A DNA stretch of 64,000 bases, taken from contig NZ_FOXS01000004.1 in the NCBI RefSeq assembly GCF_900115775.1, positions 434,001-498,000 on the forward strand. The letters are read 5' to 3'. The stretch is from Hymenobacter arizonensis (GTDB taxonomy: Bacteria; Bacteroidota; Bacteroidia; Cytophagales; Hymenobacteraceae). Below the pieces are notes generated by a model. That model had not been told where the DNA came from. It ran no database searches and saw only the letters and a list, made by a program, of their open reading frames with translations. Below, piece after piece: positions 17,407-25,541 of this stretch. A program made the translations under genes and the position numbers. Each line of letters starts with the position of its first letter. Within the stretch, counting starts at the first letter, position 1.

Positions 17407-17540
17407 ACCTCACCCCCCGGCCCCCTCTCCAAAAAAGAGGGGGAGCCACGGCGGCACGGTTTTAATTCTTGACTGAACGACCGAAACACAAATCGTTAGG
17501 CTCCCCCTCTTTTTTGGAGAGGGGGCCGGGGGGGTGAGGT
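17407..17540. repeat. Inverted repeat, family A-like, copy 3 (between xdhA and xdhB)
   Basis: About 134 bases with arms of roughly 40 bases starting ACCTCACCCCCCGGCCCCCT and ending in the complement. Each arm also contains CCCCTCT/AGAGGGGG self-pairing, as in the nested elements at 5531 and 22047. It splits the xdhA-xdhB operon, so it must be read through if the two genes share an mRNA. Confidence 0.85.
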
Positions 17541-17564
17541 CCACGCCTGAACGACGGTAATGAT

Positions 17565-19088
17565 TTAAATTAATTCGCCTGCCTCAATAGCCGGCGCAAA
17601 CTTCAGAAAATGCGCCAGCAGCAACTGTCGCAACAGCAGTCGCTTATACTCCGCTGTGCCCCTGACATCCGAAATCGGACTGATTTCGCTTTGCATTACC
17701 TCATTCGCTGCCACCACCGTTTCGGCCGTGAGCTCGCATCCCACCAGAAATTCGCTGGTGCGCGCCAGGTACAGCGGCACTGGCGCTACACCACCGGCCG
17801 AGACACGGGCCGCCTGAATGAAGCCGCCATCCATGCGCAGCCAGGCCGCCGAATTCACGCTGGCAATGTCCAGGTGGGTGCGCTTCGATACCTTCTCAAA
17901 GTTGAAATGGTCGCGTGGGAAGGGAGTAGGGAAGCTGATTTCTATGACCTGCTCCTCGGGTGTCTTTGCCAGCTTTTTGTAGCCCAGGTACAGGTCGGGC
18001 AGGGCCAGCTCGCGGGTAATTCCGGTGGGGTCGGCCAACGTAATGTAGGCCCCGAGCGCCAGGAACATAATAGTCAAGTCGCCAATGGGTGAGCCATTGA
18101 TGAAGTTGCCGGCTACGGTGCCCATGTTCCGAATAGGAGTGCTCGATACCAGTTTCAGGTACTGCGGCAGCTGGGGCAGCAGGTTGCACATCAGGTCCGA
18201 ATCCAGCAAGTGGCTGGCTGTGGTAGCGGCGCCCAGCACCATGCGGCCGGCTATGCCCTCCCGGATGCCGCGGCGCTCGGTTTGGTCAAATACCAGGCGC
18301 ACTGATTGCTGGCGTAGGTCTTCGAGACGCTGCACCAGCAGGTCGGTGCCGCCGCCCAGGAGCGGATGCGCGAAGGCGTGGGTAGCGTTGGGCGTGTGGC
18401 CATTTTGGCCTTGGGCATGGCCGCTGGGAGAAGTGGAAACGGTAGCTCCATTGGATGCTGGCGTTGCCGTTCCTTTAGCAGCATCGATGCCGTTGCTTTT
18501 GGCCCGCAGGGAAGCCAGCTTGGCGGGTATGGCCTGAAAATAAGCCGGCACGTATTGCTGCTCGCTGAGCCAGGCTACCGCATTTTGGGTCGGCCGGTCG
18601 GCTAGTTGGGCGGTGAGGGTGGCCGCGGCACGCTCCAAAGATTTGTAACCGGTGCAGCGGCAAATGTTGCCGTCAATAGCCGCAATGGTGTTTTTCTCGG
18701 TGGCCGGCTTCTCACTCAGGCTGTGGCCGGTGAGCGACATCACGAAGCCCACCGTGCAAAAGCCGCACTGCGAGCCGCCTTCGTCCACAATGGCTTTTTG
18801 CACCGGCGTGAGCTGGCCGGCCGCCGCGTTGATGCCTTCCACCGTCACAATGTGCTTGCCGTGGGCATTGCCCAGCGGCGTGAGGCAGCTGGTCATGCTC
18901 TGGTAATTCACGGTTTCGCCGTCGGCATTCAGCTCGCCTACCAGCACGGTGCAGGCGCCGCAGTCGCCCTCGCGGCAGCCAATTTTGGTGCCGGTCAGGT
19001 GCTCGTGGTAGCGCACAAAGTCGAGCAGCGCGCTGGCCTGCGGCTCGTTGGTGCGAATGGGCTGGTCGTTGAGATAAAATTCTATCAT
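17565..19088 (-). CDS. xdhA: Xanthine dehydrogenase small subunit (2Fe-2S and FAD domains)
   Basis: A 507-residue electron-transfer subunit. Residues 1-160 hold two 2Fe-2S clusters: CREGDCGACTV (about 38-48) and QCGFC followed by NICRCTGY. After a linker of about 80 residues rich in Ala, Thr and Gly, residues about 240-500 form the FAD domain: LLGGGTDLLVQ and GNFINGSPIGDL. This fusion of iron-sulfur and FAD domains is the usual XdhA form when the molybdenum subunit is separate. It is followed by xdhB and preceded by guanine deaminase, facing the same way across an inverted repeat. Confidence 0.93.
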   Translation of the reverse strand: MIEFYLNDQPIRTNEPQASALLDFVRYHEHLTGTKIGCREGDCGACTVLVGELNADGETVNYQSMTSCLTPLGNAHGKHIVTVEGINAAAGQLTPVQKAIVDEGGSQCGFCTVGFVMSLTGHSLSEKPATEKNTIAAIDGNICRCTGYKSLERAAATLTAQLADRPTQNAVAWLSEQQYVPAYFQAIPAKLASLRAKSNGIDAAKGTATPASNGATVSTSPSGHAQGQNGHTPNATHAFAHPLLGGGTDLLVQRLEDLRQQSVRLVFDQTERRGIREGIAGRMVLGAATTASHLLDSDLMCNLLPQLPQYLKLVSSTPIRNMGTVAGNFINGSPIGDLTIMFLALGAYITLADPTGITRELALPDLYLGYKKLAKTPEEQVIEISFPTPFPRDHFNFEKVSKRTHLDIASVNSAAWLRMDGGFIQAARVSAGGVAPVPLYLARTSEFLVGCELTAETVVAANEVMQSEISPISDVRGTAEYKRLLLRQLLLAHFLKFAPAIEAGELI

Positions 19089-19109
19089 GAATGAGGTAAT
19101 GCTAATAAA

Positions 19110-19204
19110 GAACGGTCATGTCGAGCGCAGCCGAGACATCTCGCTTAGAAAACTAATTAGTTTAAGCACGCGAGATGTCTCGGCTGCGCTCGACATGACC
19201 GTTC
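19110..19204. repeat. Long inverted repeat, family B, copy 2
   Basis: Perfect 35-base arms (19110-19144 and 19170-19204) around a 25-base AT-rich loop. The arms start GAACGGTCATGTCGAGCGCA. The element fills nearly the whole gap between guanine deaminase and xdhA: 21 bases to the xdhA start and 18 to the deaminase stop. It is related to copies at 7192 and 44724. Confidence 0.9.
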
Positions 19205-19222
19205 AAAAGTCATAGTCAACCC

Positions 19223-19699
19223 CTAATAATCCGTTCGCCCTTCTTTCCGTTCCCAGGCCTGAAAGCCGGCCAGGGCCTCCTCGCGCAGCAGTTGCGTCAT
19301 GGGCAGGCGGCGGGCATCCATGGGGCGGTCCAGTTCTTCGTAGATAAACTGGTCGTCGAAGCCAATGGCGGCGGCATCGGCCTTGGTGTTGCCGTAGAAC
19401 ACGCGCCGGGGCCGCGCCCAATAGATGGCGCCCAGGCACATGGGGCAGGGCTCGCAGCTGGTATAAAGGTCGCAGCCGTCGAGCTGAAACGTGCCCAGCT
19501 CCTTGCAGGCCTTCCGGATGGCATCGACTTCGGCGTGGCAGGTGGGGTCGTGGGTGCTGGTGACCTGGTTGAAGCCGCGGGCAATGATTTTACCATCTTT
19601 TACCACCACTGCCCCAAACGGACCGCCGTGCCCGGCCTGCATTTTCTCAATGGACAGGCGAATGGCTTCGCGCATGAATTCGGGGTTGGGAGCTTCCAT
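19223..19699 (-). CDS. guaD: Guanine deaminase (CDA-superfamily nucleobase deaminase)
   Basis: A 158-residue zinc deaminase. The start at 19699 (MEAPNPEFMREAIRLS) is chosen because it begins at the conserved first helix; a longer upstream frame lacks support. Zinc site: CHAEVDAIRKA (His55, Glu57) and SCEPCPMCLGAIYW (Cys85, Cys88). The GGPFGAVVV opening and the IYWARPRRVFYGNTKADAA stretch fit bacterial guanine deaminases of this fold. It would feed xanthine to XdhAB, whose genes follow on the same strand. A tRNA-type or cytosine-type deaminase is less likely given the neighbours. Confidence 0.87.
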   Translation of the reverse strand: MEAPNPEFMREAIRLSIEKMQAGHGGPFGAVVVKDGKIIARGFNQVTSTHDPTCHAEVDAIRKACKELGTFQLDGCDLYTSCEPCPMCLGAIYWARPRRVFYGNTKADAAAIGFDDQFIYEELDRPMDARRLPMTQLLREEALAGFQAWERKEGRTDY

Positions 19700-19842
19700 A
19701 GATGTAGGCTTGTAGCGATAAGGGAAATTATTCAAAAAACGGGCAACAAAGAACGCCACTTCGCCCCACATCTGGCTTGCCTGCGGCAAGTCGGCCCCGA
19801 AAGCAATTTTCGCCAAGTTGCAACTGCTTTTGGGCTAAGCCC

Positions 19843-20778
19843 TTAGTTGAATAAGTTGGGAAGACGCAGCTGGAAGCCCAGGGAGGGCACCACCGTGACC
19901 CCGCTGAAGGAAGTGCTGGCGCCATTGAGCAAAGCAAATTCCCCATAATTCTGGTAGAACAGCGACACGGCCGGAATTACGTAGAAATACCGGTAGCCCA
20001 GCTTCAGGTTCAGGAAGCCGCCGTAGGAAGAAAAGTCTCGGCTCTGATTGGGTAAGGCCGAAATTCGCTGCCGGTTCAGGTACACGTTGTTTGGGGCAAA
20101 GCCGTAGTTCACCCAGCTGTGCGCATACACCACGCCGTAGCTAATGGCGCCAATCTGCTCCTCGGGTCCGAAGGACTGGCTGAAAATGAGCGGTATCAGC
20201 AAGTCGTTGCGCGTGGCCCGTAGGTTCAGTACCGAGTTGATGTCGGAGAGGAAGGGCAGGCTGGGCAATTTGGCCCGCTGCGTGGCAAACTGCAGGCCGA
20301 TGCTGGCATACGTAGTGCCCGACGTGGCTCCCGCCCCCGGGTTTTCGGGCGAGCCGGTGGGCCCCAGTAACTGAAACTGCGCATCGAATACGTGCGAGCC
20401 AAACGCGTACTTATAGCCCGCATCGAGGCGCGGCACAATGCCATAGCGGATGCTCAGGTCGGAAGTAGCCTGCACCGGGTCCAGGATGTAGGCCAGCGCG
20501 GCGGCCTGCAGGTTGGTAACGGCGCCGTCGTAAATTACAGAGTCTTTGCGAGCGGCTGCCCTGGCCGCGTCTCGCAGGGCCGAGCCGGCCTTGCTGAGCG
20601 GGGCCGATGCCACGTTGAATCCCGTGTTATAGCCTACCCGGAATTCGCCTTGGGGTGTGACTTTGCCCGTGGCCACAATGGCGCGGGGGGCGGTGCAGGA
20701 AGTGGCTAGCAGGAGGGAGGCAGCCGCCAGCAGGCCGACTGGCTGCCGAAAGAAAAAGTGTAGGAAGGGATTGTTCAT
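19843..20778 (-). CDS. Putative outer-membrane lipoprotein, unknown function
   Basis: A 311-residue protein. The ATG at 20778 is chosen because it leads directly to a lipoprotein signal peptide ending in LLLATSC. The rest is rich in alternating beta-type segments (for example RVGYNTGFNV, LDAGYKYAFG, FDAQFQLLG, LNLKLGYRYFYVIPAVSLFY) and closes with a strand ending in a hydrophobic residue plus Asn (RLPNLFN). It has the look of a small beta-barrel or OMP-like fold. I do not recognise a named family. The short gap to guanine deaminase (143 bases) has no clear terminator, so a functional link cannot be excluded, but nothing supports one. Confidence 0.6.
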   Translation of the reverse strand: MNNPFLHFFFRQPVGLLAAASLLLATSCTAPRAIVATGKVTPQGEFRVGYNTGFNVASAPLSKAGSALRDAARAAARKDSVIYDGAVTNLQAAALAYILDPVQATSDLSIRYGIVPRLDAGYKYAFGSHVFDAQFQLLGPTGSPENPGAGATSGTTYASIGLQFATQRAKLPSLPFLSDINSVLNLRATRNDLLIPLIFSQSFGPEEQIGAISYGVVYAHSWVNYGFAPNNVYLNRQRISALPNQSRDFSSYGGFLNLKLGYRYFYVIPAVSLFYQNYGEFALLNGASTSFSGVTVVPSLGFQLRLPNLFN

Positions 20779-20978
20779 AACAGCAAAGGTTAGCGGTGTG
20801 CGGCTAAAAACGAAAATCGGGCCGAAACAGCTATGCTCAATTCCCCAACCGAAACCAGTATAGCCGCCGCCCAGCCTCGCAAGCTGAACCCATGGCGGAA
20901 TTTCGGTTATTTGCTGCCCAATCTTAACATAAACCTCCGCTGGCCCACCGCGCCCCAGCAACTTCCCGGCAACATCAA

Positions 20979-22064
20979 ATGAACATCCTCTACGGAGTGC
21001 CCGGCGAGGGCTTAGGCCACGCCACCCGCAGCAAAGTCGTTATTGCTCATTTGCTGGCGCAAGGGCACCAGGTATGCGTAGTGAGCAGCAGCCGGGCCTA
21101 CCACATGCTGGCCGCCGCGTTTCCGGGGCGGGTGCACGAAATCCGGGGTTTCCACCTGGCCTACCGGGGCCTGGCCGTGAGCAAGGCCCGCACCGCCGTG
21201 CTCACCCTGCGCACCGCCCCCGACGACCTGCGCACCAACTTCGCCAAATACCGGGAATTACTCTGCGATTTCGAGCCCGAATTAATTATTTCCGATTTCG
21301 AATCGTTCAGTTATCTATTCGCGAAAATGCGCCGCCTGCCAATTATCAGCATTGATAACATGCAGATTATCAGTCGCGCCAAATTAGATGTGACGGTGCC
21401 CAAATCAGAGCGTGGTAATTATAATCTGGCCCAAAATATTGTGCGTGCCAAGCTGCCGCGCAGTCGTCATTATTTCGTTACTACGTTTTTTAATCTGCCC
21501 CTGAGTAAGTCCGATACCACGCTGGTGCCGCCCATTATTCGCCCCGAAATTCTGGCCGCCAAGCCCACCACCGGCAGCCACGTACTAGTGTACCAATCGG
21601 CCACGACGCAGCAGAACCTAGTGCCGCTACTGCAACAGCTGCCCAACCAGGAATTCCGGGTCTATGGCTTTAACAAAGAAGAAAACCACGGCAACGTGCA
21701 GCTCCGCGCCTTCTCCGAGGCCGGCTTCATTGCTGATTTGGCCAGCTGCCGGGCCGTGGTCACCAACGGCGGCTTCTCGCTGATTTCGGAGGCGGTGTTT
21801 CTGCGCAAGCCCATTTGTGCCATTCCCATTCCGGCGCAGTTCGAGCAGTGGCTCAACGCCGCCGAGGTAGAACAAATGGGTTACGGCCGCCACTTTGCCG
21901 CCATCACGGCCGATAACCTGCGCGCTTTTCTCTACGAGTTGGCCGGGTTTGAAACCGCTCTGGCCGGGTATCAGCAAGACGGCAACGAAGTACTATTTGC
22001 CAAGCTCGATAAAGAGTTGGCAACGCTGTCCAAGAAAACGGAAAAAACTCCCCTCCTCAGTTGA
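20979..22064 (+). CDS. Glycosyltransferase, GT-B fold (MJ1255/VC2487-like)
   Basis: A 361-residue protein with a GT-B pattern: an N-terminal nucleotide-like loop GVPGEGLGHATRSKVVIAHL with LAQGHQVCVV, IISDFESFSYLFA in the middle, and a C-terminal donor-binding block VVTNGGFSLISEAVFLRKPICAIP. This resembles UDP-glycosyltransferases of the MurG-like MJ1255 family; donor and acceptor are unknown. The last residues, TPLLS plus the stop codon, are encoded by the left end of a family A inverted repeat (22047-22223). The native C-terminus has therefore probably been replaced by the repeat. Confidence 0.8.
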   Translation: MNILYGVPGEGLGHATRSKVVIAHLLAQGHQVCVVSSSRAYHMLAAAFPGRVHEIRGFHLAYRGLAVSKARTAVLTLRTAPDDLRTNFAKYRELLCDFEPELIISDFESFSYLFAKMRRLPIISIDNMQIISRAKLDVTVPKSERGNYNLAQNIVRAKLPRSRHYFVTTFFNLPLSKSDTTLVPPIIRPEILAAKPTTGSHVLVYQSATTQQNLVPLLQQLPNQEFRVYGFNKEENHGNVQLRAFSEAGFIADLASCRAVVTNGGFSLISEAVFLRKPICAIPIPAQFEQWLNAAEVEQMGYGRHFAAITADNLRAFLYELAGFETALAGYQQDGNEVLFAKLDKELATLSKKTEKTPLLS

Positions 22065-22223
22065 GGAGGGGATGTTCGAGCCGCAGGCTCGGACGGGGGT
22101 GGTTGAACTCGTTGAACGATGGACGAACATCGCAGTAATCATGGTTCTACCATCGTTCAACGACTTCAACCACCCCAGCTGACGCTTCGCGCCAGCATCC
22201 CCTCCTTAAAAAAGGAGGGGAGT
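22047..22223. repeat. Nested inverted-repeat element, family A, copy 2
   Basis: A 177-base element with the same plan as 5531-5730. It has end hairpins ACTCCCCTCCTC/GAGGAGGGG and CCCCTCCTT/AAGGAGGGG, small hairpins CGAGCC/GGCTCG and GCTG/CAGC, and a core GGGGTGGTTGAACTCGTTGA pairing with a complement that ends CAACCACCCC. The left end overlaps the last 18 bases of the glycosyltransferase gene. The right end is 34 bases from the next start codon. Confidence 0.9.
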
Positions 22224-22257
22224 TTGTTCTTCTTTTAGCATTTCCTCCGCATCCCGA

Positions 22258-24303
22258 ATGCCCCGTTCCCTTCGCCTGTTGCCGCTGCTGCTCCTGCTAG
22301 CTGCCTGCGCCCGCACTCCCCCCCCCAGCGCCGACCGGGCCAACAAGTACCAAGACGCCACTATCAGGCAAATTGGCACGGCGCAGGATGAACGCAACAC
22401 CGCCGCGCTGCTGCCCTTCCTCACCAGCGCCAACCCCACCTACCGGTGCGAGGCGGCCCTGGCTTTTGCCTCGGTACAGGCCCTGGCGGCGGTACCCGCC
22501 CTGATTCCGCTGCTGCGCGACGCCGATGCCAGCGTGCGCCGCGCCGCCGCCTACGCCCTCGGCCAAACCGGCGACAGCACCGCCGTCGACAGCCTCCGCG
22601 TGCGCGTCCTCAAGGAAAACGACAATCTGGTGCGGCGCTACGTGCACGAGGCTCTGGGCCGTACCGTCACCCGCAACAGCCTGCCCGAGCTGTGGCGAGT
22701 TGAAATTCTGAACGATACCGCCCGAGCCGCTGCCTTAGCCTGGGGGCTGAATCGGGCGGCCCTGCGCGGCCTCGGCTCGCCCGAAAGCATTCGCCGGGCG
22801 GTGCTGGTCTTAAATTCGCCCAAAATGCCTGCCCGGGCCCGGCTGTTGGCCACGGTGGGCCTGTCGCGCACCCGTGGCCTCGATGCCGACCTAGCCCGCC
22901 TGGCCCAGGAAACCTTGTTGCGACTGGCCACCAAAGACCGTTCGTACGCCGTTCGGGCCGCTGCGGCTTCCACCTTAGGCAAAATTGCAGCTATTGCCAC
23001 GCCAGCCATTCCCCTCGAGGCCACGACTGCACCAGCGGCTACTCCGGTTGCCAAATCAGCGGGGAGCCCAGCGGCCGTGCTGGCTCGCCTCGCGGTTAGG
23101 GACAATGACTATCGGGTGCGCCTCAGCGCTATTCGGGCTCTGCCTTTTGGCCCCGACACCTATTCCGACAGCCGCAAAGCGGTGTTTCACGCCCTCAGCC
23201 ACGACCAGGCCCCGGTGGCGCTCACGGCCGCCGAATGGCTATTGGCCCATGCCAAAGGAGAGTCGGGCCCGGCCCTGGCCGCCCTGGCCGATGGCAATAA
23301 GCAGGCTTCGGCGCGGGTGCAGGCGGCCCTGCTGCAAGCGGCCGTACGGCACGCCAGCCCCGCCTCCCGGCCCAGCCTCACCGAAACCATCCGGAAACGG
23401 TACGCTTCGGCTGCCACGGTATACGAAAAAGGCTTCCTGCTGCAAGCCCTGGCCGAAGACCCCGCCTCGTTCGACTTTGTGCAGGCCGAAGCCGCCGCGG
23501 CCGGGCAATCCCCCGTGGTGGCGGGCTATGCGCTGGGCGCGCTTTTGGCCATGCGCCGCGCTGCCGAGTTCCCGGCCGCACGCTACCCCGATTTTGCCGC
23601 GGCCATGCGCCAGGCCCTGGCTAGCGGCGACGTAGCTCAAATCGGGGCCGCGGCCGAAGCCATGGCCGACGCCAAGCTGTACCCCGCAGCGCAGGCAGCC
23701 GACCTCGCCGCCCTGCGCACGGCCCAGGCCAAGTTGCAGCTGCCCCGCGAAATTGAAGCCTGGCAAGGCATTCAGCAAGCCCTCGACAAACTAGAAAAAG
23801 CTCCCAAACCCACGCCGTCGCCCATTTCCACGGCCAGCCAGCACCCCATCGACTGGGCCGTGGTGCAAAGCGTGCCGCTCTACCAGCAAGTGCGCTTGCG
23901 CACTTCCAAGGGCATCATCCTGCTGGAGCTAAAGCCCAACGAAGCGCCCGGCGCTGTGGCCAGCTTCGTCACGCTCGTCGGCCAGAAGTTCTACGACAAC
24001 CTGTACTTCCACCGCGTGGTACCCAATTTCGTAGCCCAGGGCGGCGACCCCCGCGGCGACGGCAACGGCAGCGCCCCCTACAACCTGCGCTCCGAATTTG
24101 GCGACCTGCACTACGAAGAAGGCAGCGTGGGCCTGGCATCAGCAGGCAAGGACACCGAAAGCTGCCAGTTCTTCATCAACCATACCGCGACCCCGCACCT
24201 GGATGGTCGCTACCCCATTTTCGCTCAAGTTGTGGGCGGCATGGATGTGGTGCACAAACTCGAAATCGGTGACCAGATTTTAGGCGTGGAACTGGTGAAG
24301 TAG
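22258..24303 (+). CDS. HEAT-repeat lipoprotein fused to cyclophilin-type peptidylprolyl isomerase
   Basis: A 681-residue envelope protein. The signal peptide ends in the lipobox LLAAC (Cys about residue 20). Residues about 40-470 are alpha-helical repeats of the HEAT/PBS-lyase type, clearest at CEAALAFASVQALAAVPALIPLLRDADASVRRAAAYALGQ-like helices and again near RAAAASTLGKIA. Residues about 530-681 are a cyclophilin domain: FYDNLYFHRVVPNFVAQGGD, GSVGLASAGKDTESCQFFI and HLDGRYPIFAQVVGGMDVV. The catalytic Arg (FHRVV) and the QFFI block are intact. Likely a periplasmic or outer-membrane folding factor whose repeats bind client proteins; the client is unknown. Confidence 0.85.
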   Translation: MPRSLRLLPLLLLLAACARTPPPSADRANKYQDATIRQIGTAQDERNTAALLPFLTSANPTYRCEAALAFASVQALAAVPALIPLLRDADASVRRAAAYALGQTGDSTAVDSLRVRVLKENDNLVRRYVHEALGRTVTRNSLPELWRVEILNDTARAAALAWGLNRAALRGLGSPESIRRAVLVLNSPKMPARARLLATVGLSRTRGLDADLARLAQETLLRLATKDRSYAVRAAAASTLGKIAAIATPAIPLEATTAPAATPVAKSAGSPAAVLARLAVRDNDYRVRLSAIRALPFGPDTYSDSRKAVFHALSHDQAPVALTAAEWLLAHAKGESGPALAALADGNKQASARVQAALLQAAVRHASPASRPSLTETIRKRYASAATVYEKGFLLQALAEDPASFDFVQAEAAAAGQSPVVAGYALGALLAMRRAAEFPAARYPDFAAAMRQALASGDVAQIGAAAEAMADAKLYPAAQAADLAALRTAQAKLQLPREIEAWQGIQQALDKLEKAPKPTPSPISTASQHPIDWAVVQSVPLYQQVRLRTSKGIILLELKPNEAPGAVASFVTLVGQKFYDNLYFHRVVPNFVAQGGDPRGDGNGSAPYNLRSEFGDLHYEEGSVGLASAGKDTESCQFFINHTATPHLDGRYPIFAQVVGGMDVVHKLEIGDQILGVELVK

Positions 24304-24306
24304 CGG

Positions 24307-24438
24307 AATGTAGCGCGGTCGTACCCGGAGGGACTTTGTAGTCCGCGTCCCCGGCGGATACCCAAACGACTTGCAATGGGCACTAAAGGCGCAGGGACGC
24401 GGACTACAAAGTCCCTCCGGGTACGACCGCGCTACATT
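24307..24438. repeat. Long inverted repeat, family C, copy 2
   Basis: Perfect 44-base arms at 24307-24350 and 24395-24438, separated by 44 bases. The arms start AATGTAGCGCGGTCGTACCC and also contain TTTGTAGTCCGCG. The TGTAGCGCGG and TAGTCCGCG pieces match the shorter element at 10749, with a GTCGTACCCGGAG-type segment added. It sits between two convergent genes, 3 bases after the HEAT-cyclophilin stop codon, so it could also end transcription from both sides. Confidence 0.9.
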
Positions 24439-24461
24439 TCGCTGCAGCCCACCAATATCTA

Positions 24462-25442
24462 TCACCGATTCACCAGCTTCAGTGCGCCTTCCCCGTAGCG
24501 AGCCCCAACAATGGGATGCGCGGCCAATAACTCCGTGAGCCGCTGCTGGTCGAGGGCAGATAACTCCACTTCTACCGCCGCGGCATTTTCCTCCAGGTAT
24601 TTCCGGCGCTTGGTGCCCGGGATGGGAATCAGGTGCTCGTCCTGCGACAGCAGCCACGCCAGGGCCAGCTGCGCTGTGCTGATACCTTTTTCCGTAGCCA
24701 GTTGATGCAGGCCCGCCACCAGCGGGGCGTTGGCGTCGCCTACTTCTTCGCCAAAGCGGGGCATGCTGCGGCGCAAATCTTTTTCGGCCAGCTGCGGGCC
24801 CGGATTGGTGAGCAGGCCGCGGCCTAGCGGTGAGAAGGGTACCAGGCTCACGCCCAATTTCTGACAGGCCGGTAATATTTCGGCTTCAACATCGCGGGTA
24901 AACAGCGAATATTCCGACTGCAGCGCCGCAATGGGATGCGTGGCTACCGCCCGCCGTAGCGACGTAGCCGAAGCTTCCGACAATCCCAAAAACCGCACTT
25001 TCCCGGCCTGCACCAGCGCCGCCATGGCACCTACCATTTCCTCTACGGGCACGGCTGGGTCGATGCGGTGGGCGTAATACAAGTCGATGGTGTCTATGCC
25101 GAGGCGCTGCAGGCTGGCGTCGCAGGCCGCGGCAATGCGCTCGGGCCGTACATCTACCATGGCTCCGCCTTGCCCGTCGGCCACAAACCCAAACTTGGTG
25201 GCCAGGAACACGCGGCTCCGGTTTGGTACCAGCACCTGTCGCAGCAGCTCTTCATTGGCCCCGAAGCCGTACACATCGGCGGTGTCCCAAAGCGTCACGC
25301 CGAGTTCCAGGGCCCGGTGCAAGGTGGCCACCGCTTCGCGCTCGTCGCTAGGTCCATAGGCGTAGTCTGAAGCCATAGACATACACCCCAGGCCCAGCGC
25401 AGATACTTGCTGGCCGGTACGGCCCAATTCACGAGTTTTCAT
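24462..25442 (-). CDS. Aldo/keto reductase
   Basis: A 326-residue NADPH-dependent oxidoreductase of the AKR superfamily. Catalytic tetrad positions: Asp and Tyr in DTADVYG (about residues 54-60), Lys in FLATKFGF, and His in YYAHRID. The C-terminal PIPGTKRRKYLEEN block binds the cofactor phosphate. It begins MKTRELGRTGQQVSALGLGCM, the typical start of the plant potassium-channel-beta/YhdN-like group. The substrate is unknown. It is on the same strand as a small cupin gene 99 bases upstream, with a hairpin between them. Confidence 0.9.
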   Translation of the reverse strand: MKTRELGRTGQQVSALGLGCMSMASDYAYGPSDEREAVATLHRALELGVTLWDTADVYGFGANEELLRQVLVPNRSRVFLATKFGFVADGQGGAMVDVRPERIAAACDASLQRLGIDTIDLYYAHRIDPAVPVEEMVGAMAALVQAGKVRFLGLSEASATSLRRAVATHPIAALQSEYSLFTRDVEAEILPACQKLGVSLVPFSPLGRGLLTNPGPQLAEKDLRRSMPRFGEEVGDANAPLVAGLHQLATEKGISTAQLALAWLLSQDEHLIPIPGTKRRKYLEENAAAVEVELSALDQQRLTELLAAHPIVGARYGEGALKLVNR

Positions 25443-25484
25443 ATGGAAAAGATTGTTTTTACAAACCTAATTACACAAAATCGT

Positions 25485-25521
25485 CCGTCCTGCAAAGCGC
25501 ACTTCGCGGGACGGACGACTA
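25485..25521. terminator. Hairpin between cupin and aldo/keto reductase genes
   Basis: Arms CGTCCGTCCTGC and GCGGGACGGACG (one G-T wobble) around a 12-base loop, 20-60 bases after the cupin stop codon. It is compact and GC-rich. The T-run is weak on the minus strand, so activity as a terminator is only probable. Confidence 0.45.
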
Positions 25522-25541
25522 AATCAAACGCACCGGAGGTT

